Position numbers and translations under genes: made by a program. A stretch of DNA of 64,000 nt from an uncultured Pseudomonadota bacterium (GTDB lineage: Bacteria; Myxococcota_A; UBA796; SXON01). The DNA lies in assembly GCA_903875225.1 (NCBI GenBank), contig CAIQVJ010000011.1, positions 1 to 64,000 on the forward strand, in the 5' to 3' direction. Shown here piece after piece: positions 1 through 14,580 of the stretch. The notes beneath the pieces are model-generated. The model did no database searches and was not told the DNA's origin. It was given only the letters and a program-made list of their open reading frames with translations. Numbering within the stretch: the stretch's first letter is position 1; each line of letters starts with the position of its first letter.

Positions 1-99
1 AGACCGGAGACCGGGAACCGGCGTGGGGGCTCGCCCCCACACAGACCGGAGACCGGGAACCGGCGTGGGGGCTCGCCCCCACACAGACCGGAGACCGGG
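1..99. repeat. 42-bp tandem repeat, about 2.4 copies, cut by window edge
   Basis: Two complete identical 42-bp units (1-42 and 43-84) are followed by a 15-bp partial unit (85-99). Each full unit carries the palindrome GTGGGGGC-TC-GCCCCCAC, which can form an 8-bp stem. The array lies just downstream of the stop of the minus-strand activase gene, so the hairpins could help end its transcript, but no T-tract follows. The array may continue beyond the left edge. Confidence 0.85.
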
Positions 100-117
100 C
101 ATGCACCAGTTCTTGCT

Positions 118-3654
<3,537 letters not shown>

Positions 3655-3992
3655 GCCCGGGGATGCTATGTGCGGTCGGGGAGCACGGCAAGGGGTGTCG
3701 TGCGAAAAATGACCGAAATACCTGTATAGTTGACGGACTCGTCGGGAATGACGGGGGTGTTGGTTTTGGGGGAGGGTGTCAGATGACGGCGGCGGGCGGG
3801 GCCTGGCCCGAGGCCATCGCGAACCTCGGCGACACCCGGCGGGCCGGGGTCGACGAGGTTCGCGGAGGTCAGGTCCAGCGACGACTGCGACAGGCTGAAC
3901 GCACTGCAACGGCCCGATGAATCGACGCGGGCCCTTGATCCGGGTTCATCACGCCCCGCGGCGACGCCAGCGCGTGATCCGCTCGCCCGGGC
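3655..3992. other. intergenic region upstream of the activase gene
   Basis: These 338 bases separate the activase start from the end of the lectin-domain lipoprotein gene. A short AT-richer patch lies near 3700-3730. I see no gene that resembles anything known; the 45-codon open frame from about 3783 has no recognisable features. Confidence 0.5.
3663..3691 (-). promoter_or_regulatory. candidate sigma70-type promoter for the activase gene
   Basis: Read on the minus strand, TTGCCG (3686-3691) and TAGCAT (3663-3668) are separated by 17 bases. They match four or five of six consensus positions each. Transcription would start only a few bases before the ATG, giving an almost leaderless message, which makes this a weak call. 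Confidence 0.25.
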
Positions 3993-6161
3993 TCAGGGCT
4001 CGCAGGTGACGAACAACGCGTCCACGTCGTGCTCCTCGGACAGGCCGCCCGTGGCGCCGGACACGCCGATCAGCACGTCGGTGGCGGTGTAGTCCGGGAT
4101 CTGGGCCTCGAACAGGAAGGAACCGTCCAACCACACGTCCACGAGGCCGGAGGCGAAGCTCACGTCGAGGGTGTGCAGCCCGTCCCCGCGCAGGTCGCCG
4201 GTCTCCACGCCGTCGATGGCGCTCATGTCCGAGGTCTCGACGAGCGCGATGTGCGGCTCTTCGAAGCCATCGTCGCTCCCGAACGTGTCGATTTCGACAG
4301 CGTAGCCCCGGAGTCCGTATACCGAGAGGCCGCTCCCCCCGCCGTCCGTCGAGACTACAGCAGGGTCCGGCTCGTCGAGGAAGTACAAGGTCATCCCGTC
4401 GGCGCCGTTGGTGCCGCCGATCTCGAAGTCCATCGAGGCGTACCAGTAGTCCGCGGGAACGCGCTGGATGAGGCCGGCGGATCCGTGCTGGTTGCCATAG
4501 TCGGCTGTGAGAGTCAGCACACCGCGCGTCACGTCCTGCGTGGCGTCGCCATTGATGGAGAGAACGGTATCGGGCACCGCCGTCGAGAAGTCCTCGTCGA
4601 AGAAGTCGGTTCCGTCGCAGTCGGAGTCGACGGCGTCGCACAGCTCGGCGGCGTCCGGGTGCACGGCGTGGTCCGCGTCGTCGCAGTCGTCCGCGGTCGC
4701 ACCGAGCCCGGCGCCGACGCAGCCGAGCGCACCGGTCGACCCCTCCGCGCCGTATCCGTCGCCGTCCGAGTCGGTGTAGACCGTCACCTGGGGTTCGAAG
4801 CTCCCGTCGCAGTCTTCGTCCGTGTCGAACGGGTCACACACCTCCGTCTCGCCGGGGTTGACAGCGGGGTCGCTGTCGTCACAGTCGGTGTCGAGCAGGC
4901 TCGCGCCCGCCACGCCGCAGGCGAGCGTCGCCGTGCCCGCGCCGTAGCCATCGGCGTCCACGTCGGTGTACCAGGAGCTCATCGTCGAGGGGTCCGCGCT
5001 CGCGTCGTCCGCGAGGCCGTCACAGTTCTCATCGACGTCCCCCGGGTCGCACACCTCGGCGGCGCCCGGGTTGATCGCGGCGTCCTCGTCGTCGCAGTCG
5101 CTCCCGTCGGCGAGGTAGCCGGACGGCGCTTCGCAGGCATTCCAGCCGTGCACGTCGCTCGCGTCGCCGTAGCCGTCGCCATCGTAGTCCGGGGTCCAGA
5201 GCGTGCGGCTCGCCGGGTCGAGGCTGTCGTCGCCGTCGTCGATCGCGCCATCGCAGTCGTCGTCGATCCCGTCGCAAACCTCGGTGGCGCCGGGGTTCAC
5301 GCCCGCGATCGTGTCGTCGCAATCGGTGTCGTCCGCGACGAGGCCCGTGGCCGCCGCGCACGCCATCGTGGCGCTGCCCGCCCCGAAGCCGTCCTCGTCG
5401 GCGTCGGCGTACCAGGCCGTGGCGTCGATCGCGTCCTCGTCGATGCCGCCGTCGCAGTCATCATCGACAGCGTTGCAGGTCTCGGTTGCACCGGTGTGGA
5501 CGGCCGCAGCGAGGTCGTCGCAGTCTGAGCTGCTGGCCGCCGCGCCTTCCGGGACGCCGCATGCGACGATGGCGGCGCCTGCTCCTTCGCCGTCCCCATC
5601 GGCGTCGGTAAACCAGTTGCTCCCGTCGATGGGATCCTCGTCGATGGCTCCGTCGCAGTCTTCGTCGACCCCGTCGCAGGTCTCGGGTGCGGCCGGGTTC
5701 ACGCCGGGGTCGGCGTCGTCACAGTCCGCGCAGGCAGCGAAGCCGTCGTTGTCCGCGTCGGTGTAGTCCACCGAGCCGTCGCAGTTGTAGTCCGAGAGGT
5801 CGGCGCAGTCGGACTCGTCGGCGCCGGGGTGGAAGAGCGCATCGGCGTCGTTGCAATCGTCGCCCGTGGCGACCGCGCCATCCGGCGCGGTGCACGCGGC
5901 TTGCGTGTTGTCGGGATCGCCGTAGCCGTCCCCGTCGGCATCGACGAACCAGGTGGGCGCGTCGGTGGAGTCTTCATCGATCTCGCCGTCGCAGTCCTGG
6001 TCGACGCCGTCGCACACCTCCGCGGCGTTCGGGTGGATGTCCGGCGAGGCGTCGTCGCAGTCGTAGGCGGTGGACCAGCCGTCGCCGTCCGCGTCGACGT
6101 CCGCGGTGGTCTCGGCCCCGGTGCAAGCGAGGAGGAAAAGGGGGAGGAGGTAGCGAAACAT
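3993..6161 (-). CDS. MopE-repeat lipoprotein with C-terminal L-type lectin-like domain
   Basis: The protein has 722 residues. A short signal ends in the lipobox LLAC (Cys about 13), so it is probably an outer-membrane lipoprotein. About eight Asp-rich, Cys-containing modules of the MopE 'putative metal-binding' type follow (such as CDGVDQDCDGEIDED) up to about residue 510; these likely bind calcium or another divalent ion and form a rod. The last 200 residues look like a legume/L-type lectin sandwich, with a fold typical of carbohydrate recognition (GYAVEIDTFGS, LHTLDVSFASGLVDVWLDG). GGAG lies 8 bases before the ATG. It follows the beta-helix MopE gene by 15 bp and is probably cotranscribed with it. 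Confidence 0.88.
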   Translation of the reverse strand: MFRYLLPLFLLACTGAETTADVDADGDGWSTAYDCDDASPDIHPNAAEVCDGVDQDCDGEIDEDSTDAPTWFVDADGDGYGDPDNTQAACTAPDGAVATGDDCNDADALFHPGADESDCADLSDYNCDGSVDYTDADNDGFAACADCDDADPGVNPAAPETCDGVDEDCDGAIDEDPIDGSNWFTDADGDGEGAGAAIVACGVPEGAAASSSDCDDLAAAVHTGATETCNAVDDDCDGGIDEDAIDATAWYADADEDGFGAGSATMACAAATGLVADDTDCDDTIAGVNPGATEVCDGIDDDCDGAIDDGDDSLDPASRTLWTPDYDGDGYGDASDVHGWNACEAPSGYLADGSDCDDEDAAINPGAAEVCDPGDVDENCDGLADDASADPSTMSSWYTDVDADGYGAGTATLACGVAGASLLDTDCDDSDPAVNPGETEVCDPFDTDEDCDGSFEPQVTVYTDSDGDGYGAEGSTGALGCVGAGLGATADDCDDADHAVHPDAAELCDAVDSDCDGTDFFDEDFSTAVPDTVLSINGDATQDVTRGVLTLTADYGNQHGSAGLIQRVPADYWYASMDFEIGGTNGADGMTLYFLDEPDPAVVSTDGGGSGLSVYGLRGYAVEIDTFGSDDGFEEPHIALVETSDMSAIDGVETGDLRGDGLHTLDVSFASGLVDVWLDGSFLFEAQIPDYTATDVLIGVSGATGGLSEEHDVDALFVTCEP

Positions 6162-6176
6162 GGGGATCTCCAGGGT

Positions 6177-8930
6177 CTACCAGTCACTCGCGCCGGGACC
6201 ACCCCAGGCGCCGATGTCGGACTGACTGCCGTCGGCATCGAGGATCGCGGGATCCCCCACGTCGATGAGCGGCGAGCCAGCCTGCAGCGTCAGGTCCCAG
6301 GCGGTGGGATCCGACGAGGTGATGTCGGTGTAGAGCGGGTCCACCGAGAGGTTGCCGTCCACCCCGGTGACGTCGGTGCTCCAGTCGGAAACGTCGTTGC
6401 CCCAACTGTTGACGTACGTGACGACATCGTCGTCGGGGTCGAAGTACACGCCCCCCGTCTCCACCGTGCCGGCGGAGGTCACGGTGTTCCCCGTGACGGT
6501 GACGTTGTTCAGGGTCGACTCACCGTACAAGGACACCAGCCCCGCGGCGTAGGTCACCATCTCGCCGTCGGTGCCGGTGGCGGTGACCGCGTTGCCCACG
6601 ATCGTGACGTTTTCAAGGTCATAGGTGTAATAGCCGAGGAGCAAGCCGGCCGTCGTGACCCCTTCGCCGGTCGCCCGATTGCCTGCGACGATCACGTTCG
6701 TCAGGTCGCTGTCTCCGTAGAACTCGGCGCCCGCAGCGTCGACATAGGTCGCGTCGGACTCGTTCGCGATGAACGCGGCGTTCGCGAGGGTGACCTGGTC
6801 GCCTTCGAAGTACCCCCCAGCGGCGACCCCGAACCCCGTCGCGGTGTTGCCGGACACCGACAACCCGTACGCCTCGAGCGTACCCGAGGTGAGGTTGAGC
6901 GCCCCGTATATGTAGGAGGACGCTCCGCTGGCCACGGACGCGTTGTCGTCGATGGTGACATCCGTGAAGGAGACCGTCGACTCCTCGAGTTCGACGCCCG
7001 TGCCGACCGCGAGGTAGGTCACGTCGGTCTGGTTTCCGTCGAAGTGGGTGTCGGTGACGGTGGCGTCGGAGGCGTAGAAGTAGGCGCCGGCCCCGTATGC
7101 AAACCACGCTGTCGCCACGTTCCCCCGGATGTCCACCTGGTCGAGGGTGACGGTGCTGTACTCCGCGTACATCCCGACGCCCTCACACCCGAACGAGTCG
7201 CAGGTGTTCCCGGTGATCACGACATCGCGAAGCGCGACGTTCGCATAGTCGAGCCACATCCCCGTGCCGACGTCCCCACCGCCGCCTGTGACCGTCAGGC
7301 CGACGAGCGCGCTCCCGGTGCCTGCATCCCCGGAGAGATACACGACCGAGCCCTCGCCCCCTCCGTCGAGGGTGGTCACCGCCGATCCGTACGTTCCCTG
7401 GATGGTCACGCTGCGATCCTCGATGTCGAGCCCACCGGCGTATGTCCCGGCCTCGACGCAGACGGTGTCGCCGTCTGCCACGGCGTCGACCGCCTCCTGC
7501 ACCCCGGCGTAGTCGCTGGGGACCCGGTGCCCCCAGTCCACAAGGCCGTCGCAGTCGTTGTCCACGTCGTCACACGCCTCTGTCCCGCCGGGGGACACCG
7601 CCGCGTTGCTGTCGTCGCAGTCAGTGGCGTCGACCGTGGTCCCAGCGCGCGCTTCGCAGGTCAGGGCGGCGGTAGCGGCGTCTCCGAAGCCGTCGCCGTC
7701 GGCATCCGCGTACCGCTCGGACTGCCCGGCCGGGTCCACGCTCGGGTCGGCATCGTCCGAAAGGCCGTCGCAGTCCTCGTCCACGTCTCTTGCGTCGCAC
7801 ACCTCGGTTCCAGCGGGGGAGACATCGGCGCGCGCATCGTCGCAGTCGGTCGCGTCCGCCACGTAGCCGAGAGGCGCTTCACAGCTCGTCCACTCGAACC
7901 GGCCGCCGCCGAAGCCATCGCCGTCGTGATCGAGGTTCCAGGTGGTCGTCGCGGCGACGTCGGGATCGGCGTCGTCCGCGAGCCCGTCGCAGTCGTTGTC
8001 GATGCCATCGCAGGACTCGACCGCGCTCGGCGAGAGGGCGTGGTCGGAGTCGTCGCAGTCTCCGTCCAGGATCACAGTGCCGTCGGGCTCCGAGCAGGTG
8101 CGCACCGCGCTGCCCGCACCGTAGCCGTCATCGTCCGCGTCGGTGTAGTAGACACCCGTGGTCGCGAGATCGAGGCTGCTGTCGGCGTCGTCGACAGCGC
8201 CATCGCAGTCGTCGTCGATGCCATCGCAGATCTCGGTCGCCGCCGGGTTCACCTCCGGGGAGGCGTCGTCGCAGTCCTCCGCGTTCGACACGGTACCGCT
8301 CGGGGCCGAGCAGGCCGCGACCGGATCGCCCGCGCCGTAGCCGTCGGCGTCGGCGTCGGCGTAGAAAGCGCTCGTCGTCGCCACGTCGAGGCTGTCGTCC
8401 GCCCCATCGACCAGGCCATCGCAGTCATCGTCCGCGCCGTTGCAGACCTCGGAGGCGAACGGGTTCACGGCGGGATCGGCGTCGTTGCAGTCCTCACACG
8501 CGACCGTGCCGTCCCCGTCGAGGTCCTCGCCACCCGCGGAGCCATCGCAATTGTAGTCCTTCGGGTCGGCGCAGTCGCTCTCGTCGGCCCCGGGATGAAC
8601 GCCAGGATCCACGTCGTCGCAGTCGCCGCCGGTCGCCACGCTCCCGCCTGGGCTTTCGCACGCCACCACGCTTCCCTCGTCACTGCCGAAGCCGTCGCCG
8701 TCCCCGTCGGGGTACCAGATCGAGGCATCGATCGGATTTTCGTCCACGGTTCCGTCGCAGTTGTCATCGACGCCGTCGCAGCGCTCGTCGGCGTTCGGGT
8801 GCACATCGGGATTCGTGTCGTCGCAGTCGACGCTGGCGTCCCAGCCGTCGGCGTCCGCGTCGGTCGGGGACGGCGCCTTCCCACCGCTGCAGGCAAGGAG
8901 GAGGATCGGAAGGAAAAGGATGGGAAACAT
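6177..8930 (-). CDS. MopE-repeat lipoprotein with C-terminal parallel beta-helix
   Basis: The protein has 917 residues. The start at 8930 gives a signal peptide ending in LLLACSGG (lipobox Cys about 14); a longer frame upstream adds only unlikely basic sequence. About seven MopE-type modules run to about residue 470. After them a right-handed beta-helix of the pectate-lyase-like superfamily begins with VQEAVDAVADGDTVCVEAGTY and continues as short repeats rich in Asn, Val, Thr and Asp to the C-terminus. Such helices often bind or cleave polysaccharide, but no catalytic residues can be assigned. It is the first gene of a two-gene unit with the lectin-domain paralogue, and both starts have a similar leader (TGGAGAT-ACCCC/CCCC). 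Confidence 0.88.
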   Translation of the reverse strand: MFPILFLPILLLACSGGKAPSPTDADADGWDASVDCDDTNPDVHPNADERCDGVDDNCDGTVDENPIDASIWYPDGDGDGFGSDEGSVVACESPGGSVATGGDCDDVDPGVHPGADESDCADPKDYNCDGSAGGEDLDGDGTVACEDCNDADPAVNPFASEVCNGADDDCDGLVDGADDSLDVATTSAFYADADADGYGAGDPVAACSAPSGTVSNAEDCDDASPEVNPAATEICDGIDDDCDGAVDDADSSLDLATTGVYYTDADDDGYGAGSAVRTCSEPDGTVILDGDCDDSDHALSPSAVESCDGIDNDCDGLADDADPDVAATTTWNLDHDGDGFGGGRFEWTSCEAPLGYVADATDCDDARADVSPAGTEVCDARDVDEDCDGLSDDADPSVDPAGQSERYADADGDGFGDAATAALTCEARAGTTVDATDCDDSNAAVSPGGTEACDDVDNDCDGLVDWGHRVPSDYAGVQEAVDAVADGDTVCVEAGTYAGGLDIEDRSVTIQGTYGSAVTTLDGGGEGSVVYLSGDAGTGSALVGLTVTGGGGDVGTGMWLDYANVALRDVVITGNTCDSFGCEGVGMYAEYSTVTLDQVDIRGNVATAWFAYGAGAYFYASDATVTDTHFDGNQTDVTYLAVGTGVELEESTVSFTDVTIDDNASVASGASSYIYGALNLTSGTLEAYGLSVSGNTATGFGVAAGGYFEGDQVTLANAAFIANESDATYVDAAGAEFYGDSDLTNVIVAGNRATGEGVTTAGLLLGYYTYDLENVTIVGNAVTATGTDGEMVTYAAGLVSLYGESTLNNVTVTGNTVTSAGTVETGGVYFDPDDDVVTYVNSWGNDVSDWSTDVTGVDGNLSVDPLYTDITSSDPTAWDLTLQAGSPLIDVGDPAILDADGSQSDIGAWGGPGASDW

Positions 8931-9000
8931 GCGGGGTATCTCCAGCCGGGCGCGAAGCTCGAGGCCCGTGCCGTATATGCGCTCGGGTCCGTCATACGGC

Positions 9001-9052
9001 GGATGTCGATCTGGACATCCATCGCGAGCGTTTCTGAAACCATGCCTTTCAG
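9001..9052. promoter_or_regulatory. two inverted repeats upstream of the MopE lipoprotein pair
   Basis: GGATGTC-GATCTG-GACATCC (9001-9020) is a perfect 7-bp inverted repeat. CTGAAA-CCATGCC-TTTCAG (9034-9052) is a perfect 6-bp inverted repeat. Both lie in the only long gap (8931-9157) in front of the two lipoprotein genes. They could be operators or leader hairpins; the neighbouring LysR gene is a possible but unproven partner. Confidence 0.4.
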
Positions 9053-9157
9053 GCTGGTAAACGCAGGCTTGCCTCCGAAAGACCATGTGCTGGCCGAATA
9101 CCGACCATCCATGCCGTGGTGGGTCGAATCCCGGTGTGGGAGGTGCCGGCCTGCCGT

Positions 9158-10048
9158 TCAGTTCTTGGGCAGGCCTTCAAGGTGCTCGAGGACCAACTCG
9201 AGCGTGTCACGGGTCCGGGAGTCCGCCCGAGCGGGAAAGGGTGTCGTCACGCGGAACACGAGATCGGCCCCGACGTCGTCCTTGAGGACCGTCTCGCACT
9301 GTTCCGCACCCGGCTCGTCCTCGACGAGGATGCGCGGGGCGAGGAGGATGCCTCCGCCCCGGATCGCCACGGCAGCCAGAAGGTGCGGGTCCGCGGACGA
9401 GAGCCACGGCGTCACCGGCACGGTACCGCCCGCGAGCAGCGGCCACTCCTCCGCGCGGTGCCCAGGCCGCTTCCAGCCCAGAACGTCGTGCTTCGCCAGT
9501 TCGGTGACGTTCTGCGGTGCCCCGCGCCGCTCGATGTAGGCGCGCGAGGCGATGAGGCGGAGTGGCACCCGCATCAGGACGCGGGAGAACCAGGCGTTCC
9601 GGTCCGGCGGCGGGCCTTCGTGGAGCATCAATTCGAAGGGCTCGTGCAGGTGGGCCATCGGGTTCTCCACGTGCCGCAGCTCCAGCCGCTGGCCGGGGAG
9701 GACGAGGTGTGCTGTCAGGATGAGCTGGGCGTGCATCGCCAGTGGCAACCCTACGGGCTCGATGACGCGCAGGGTGCCCACCGCCTCGCCTGCGGATGCC
9801 CGGGCGCTCTCCACCAGCTGTCGCGTTGCCTCCAGGAGTGGCCGACCCTGCTCCACGACCAGGGCCCCGGCGGCGGTCAGACGCACTCCCGTTGCGTCGC
9901 GATGAACGAGGGGCGCCCCGATCTCCAGCTCCAGTCCATCGAGGCTGCGACGGAGCAAGGACCGGTTGACACCGAGGGACCGGGCGGCACCCTGAATGGA
10001 GCCGCTCTCGACGATCTGGAGCAGAATCTTCAGTTTTTCGGTGTCCAA
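9158..10048 (-). CDS. LysR-family transcriptional regulator
   Basis: The protein has about 296 residues from a TTG start at 10048, the usual LysR length. The N-terminal winged helix (LDTEKLKILLQIVESGSI, then QGAARSLGVNRSLLRRSL) is followed by a type 2 periplasmic-binding-like effector domain. The start is uncertain: TTG at 10048 has GAGGAG only two bases before it, while an upstream ATG at 10201 would add a low-complexity basic extension overlapping the end of the preceding glycosyltransferase gene. The effector and targets are unknown. Instead of being divergent from a target operon, as is common for LysR genes, it lies downstream of the membrane protein gene on the same strand. Confidence 0.85.
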   Translation of the reverse strand: MDTEKLKILLQIVESGSIQGAARSLGVNRSLLRRSLDGLELEIGAPLVHRDATGVRLTAAGALVVEQGRPLLEATRQLVESARASAGEAVGTLRVIEPVGLPLAMHAQLILTAHLVLPGQRLELRHVENPMAHLHEPFELMLHEGPPPDRNAWFSRVLMRVPLRLIASRAYIERRGAPQNVTELAKHDVLGWKRPGHRAEEWPLLAGGTVPVTPWLSSADPHLLAAVAIRGGGILLAPRILVEDEPGAEQCETVLKDDVGADLVFRVTTPFPARADSRTRDTLELVLEHLEGLPKN

Positions 10049-10127
10049 GGCTCCTCGTTGATCCGGCCTGGAAGGGGCCGATCCGTGCTCAGGTAGCCCG
10101 GCTGACCGCTCCGGGCCCCGGCCAGGT

Positions 10128-11816
10128 TCAGCCGGGCTGCGGGACCGATCCGGCGAGGGGGGCCTCCGCGCTCGGCTGTCGAACGAGGAAGTGCATGGCA
10201 AGGCCGAGGACCAGGCACTGCTGGAGCAGCGAGTACATCACCAGATGCTCGGGCCCGAGCGGTGGGACCACCACGAGCAGGGCCCATGTCGCCGCCATCC
10301 CCAGGATCTGAGCGACGCCACGAATCTCGATCGCCCGGATGGACAGGAGCCAGAGCAGGGCAAAGCTCACGTAGCCTGGGGCGAGGGGGCTCCGTAGCGA
10401 CGCCAGGACCAGCACGGCGGCCCACATCTGGGCTGTCGCCCGGGGGCCGTTGTCCGTGCGCGCAGCGGCCGCTGTCAGCACCACGATGATGACGGTGTAC
10501 CCCTGGCTCACGAGGCGTGCGGTCCCCCACGGATCACCCACGGGTACGCCGAGAAACGCGAGCTTGAACGGGATGCCGAAGGGGGCGAGGTTGATCGGGA
10601 TGCTCTCGGGGCCCGCGAGGAAGGTGAGCGCCTCGCCGGAGCTCAGACGCGGCAGCTCGTACGACACGAATGCGATGAACGGGCCGTCACCGAAGACGAG
10701 CAGGGCCAGCACGACGAAGACGAGCATGAACCCAGCCGTCCACAGCACCTCCCGGATGCGACCCCGGAGGAGAAGTACGAGGAGCAGGAGACCTGGGGAG
10801 ATCTTCGCGACGACCGCGAAGGCGAGCAGCGCCCCGCCCAGGGCGGGGCGCCGGCTCTCGAATGCGACGAGCGCGAGCATTGCGGCCACCATCACCGCGA
10901 GATGGATGTTCCCCACCTGGAGGGTGGCGAGCGTCGGAGGGCTGATCCAGATGAGTGGGGCGAGGAGCAGCGCGCGCTGGCCGGCTCGCCCGCCGAGCCA
11001 GGCTGCGACGATCCCCAACCCGGCAGCGACGAACAGGCCATTGGCCGTGAACCATACCGCGCGTTGCGAGGCGAAGGTTCCCAGCCACGAGATGAGCAGG
11101 CGAGGCAGCAGGAGAAACGGAGGAGGATAGGCGAACGCGTCCAGCCCGAACGGGGCGTAGCGCCCTGCGTACGCCTCGGAGCGCGGCGTCCCGTTCAGGT
11201 CGGGCCAGCGCGCCATGTCGTAGAGGTTGTCCACCCCCTCTGTCGCGAGCCCCGCGCCCTCGACGTAGGCCGTCAGGCAGGAGTGATGCACGAGGAACGG
11301 CATGTCCGGGAGGGTGGAGAACTCCGGGTGCGAAGCATCTCCCATGAACACGCCAAGGCGCGTGGTCTCCGCGACGGTCGCAACGCCGAGCACGATGAGC
11401 ACCGCTGTGATGCCCCTGCGCCCTGCGGCCGCCCCGTCCAGCCCAGCGGGCAGTCGGCCGAGGAGCCAGGGCAGGAGCGCTGCGCAGAACGCCGCGACCC
11501 CGAGCAGCGCGGCCGTCGCCGTGGCGATCGCGGCGGAGTCCCGTCCCACCCCCCCGCCACATGCCAGCGCGACGAGGCCGGCGAGGGCTCCCGGAAGCCA
11601 CCGGTTTTCGCGACGTTGCGCGGTCGCCGCATGGGCGAGCAGCTCCGCAGTTGCGACTGCGAGTGAACAGCAGGTCACTCGGAGGCAGTCGACGTCCCCG
11701 TGGAAGGCCTGCGCGAGGGGGCGCCACAAGCCCTGGATCACGACGGGCGAGAGCGTGAGGAGCACCAGCGCTGCGAACCCGAAACGCTCGAGGCGCCCGT
11801 GGGGTCTTGCGTTCAT
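10128..11816 (-). CDS. polytopic membrane glycosyltransferase, GT87 (DUF2029)-like
   Basis: The protein has 562 residues and about a dozen hydrophobic spans. The segment LATLQVGNIHLAVMVAAMLA resembles the conserved Q-x-G-N motif of GT87 mannosyltransferases, which are GT-C fold enzymes using polyprenyl-phosphate sugars at the outer face of the inner membrane. The periplasmic loop after the third or fourth span (residues about 150-220) contains several acidic residues, as in other GT-C enzymes. No clear ribosome site precedes the ATG. The acceptor and sugar cannot be inferred. Confidence 0.75.
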   Translation of the reverse strand: MNARPHGRLERFGFAALVLLTLSPVVIQGLWRPLAQAFHGDVDCLRVTCCSLAVATAELLAHAATAQRRENRWLPGALAGLVALACGGGVGRDSAAIATATAALLGVAAFCAALLPWLLGRLPAGLDGAAAGRRGITAVLIVLGVATVAETTRLGVFMGDASHPEFSTLPDMPFLVHHSCLTAYVEGAGLATEGVDNLYDMARWPDLNGTPRSEAYAGRYAPFGLDAFAYPPPFLLLPRLLISWLGTFASQRAVWFTANGLFVAAGLGIVAAWLGGRAGQRALLLAPLIWISPPTLATLQVGNIHLAVMVAAMLALVAFESRRPALGGALLAFAVVAKISPGLLLLVLLLRGRIREVLWTAGFMLVFVVLALLVFGDGPFIAFVSYELPRLSSGEALTFLAGPESIPINLAPFGIPFKLAFLGVPVGDPWGTARLVSQGYTVIIVVLTAAAARTDNGPRATAQMWAAVLVLASLRSPLAPGYVSFALLWLLSIRAIEIRGVAQILGMAATWALLVVVPPLGPEHLVMYSLLQQCLVLGLAMHFLVRQPSAEAPLAGSVPQPG

Positions 11817-11942
11817 GGGCGCGGGTTAGCGCGGTGTGTGTCTTGCGGTTGGGTCATTTTCCGGCCAACCCATGGTCGGGGGGCGGAGGCGGCTGCCGAG
11901 GGGCTTGTGTCCTGGCCGACGAGATTCTACCGGTTCGGTCCC

Positions 11943-12050
11943 GCCCTCCCGTCGCTTTGTCTCTGCGGCCATCACGTGGGACGGGTCCACCTCCGGCAGC
12001 TTGACCCCAGCGTCTGCGAACGCGCGCACCGGGAGCGGCTCCCCCGCGAG
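11943..12050 (-). pseudogene. duplicated 108-bp fragment of the exported-protein gene at 14.6-16.8 kb
   Basis: This stretch aligns without gaps to 15160-15267, inside the exported-protein gene, with 103 of 108 bases identical. In the same orientation it still encodes RAFADAGVKLPEVDPSHVMA and a few flanking residues, but has no start, no stop context and no continuation. It fills much of the gap between the GT87-like gene and the Asp-box lipoprotein gene and is best read as a remnant of a partial gene duplication. Confidence 0.85.
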
Positions 12051-12096
12051 CGGTTCCTGAGGCAGAACGCTACACTCCCGCAACCCGACGGAGCCC

Positions 12097-14220
<2,124 letters not shown>

Positions 14221-14353
14221 TCGGCACCTCCTCCATGACGGACAGGCTCGCAACCTGTCAGCGACGTTCGCGCGGGGCCGGCGCCACCCATCGCCGTCTG
14301 CACAGCGGGCTTCCTGAACCGCCACCCACCCAGCAGAAAGGCCCGCCTCGACG

Positions 14354-14475
14354 CATCCCTGCGAGCTGAATCACCCGAATCTCCGACACACGCGAGAGGT
14401 CTGAATCGTTCGTGAGGAACGCATCGCAGCCGGCGATCATCGCGGTCGCCGTTTGCACGGCGTCCGAGGCGGGCC
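14354..14475 (-). pseudogene. C-terminal remnant of a VapC-like PIN-domain toxin
   Basis: On the minus strand, about 40 codons read ASDAVQTATAMIAGCDAFLT, then NDSDLSRVSEIRVIQLAGM. This matches the C-terminal part of PIN-domain RNases of VapC type, including the conserved Asp after Ser and the N-D of the last acidic motif. The N-terminal half with the first catalytic Asp is missing and no antitoxin is beside it. The remaining bases of the 360-bp gap (14221-14580) hold nothing else I recognise. Confidence 0.6.
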
Positions 14476-14580
14476 GAGGGACGAGCGGGGAGCTGGGCCG
14501 CCCACCACCCGTTGGAGCCGCGGTACGACTCCAGGTTCGGCGGCGCTGCCCGCCGAGCGCGCCGCCCACAGACGAAACCG

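Noticed and set aside
3783..3920. Small plus-strand open frame of 45 codons
   Set aside because: No ribosome site, no homology by eye and composition like random GC-rich DNA.
9118..9145. GGGTCGAATCCCGG resembles a tRNA T-arm
   Set aside because: No acceptor stem, anticodon arm or D-arm could be fitted in the 75 bases upstream, so it is not a tRNA or a convincing attachment site.
5829..9539. Plus-strand open frame of 1236 codons opposite the MopE lipoprotein genes
   Set aside because: The Val/Gly/Arg-rich translation is the mirror of Asp-rich codons (GAC/GTC) in the MopE repeats. No signal, domain or ribosome site; the minus strand holds the real genes.
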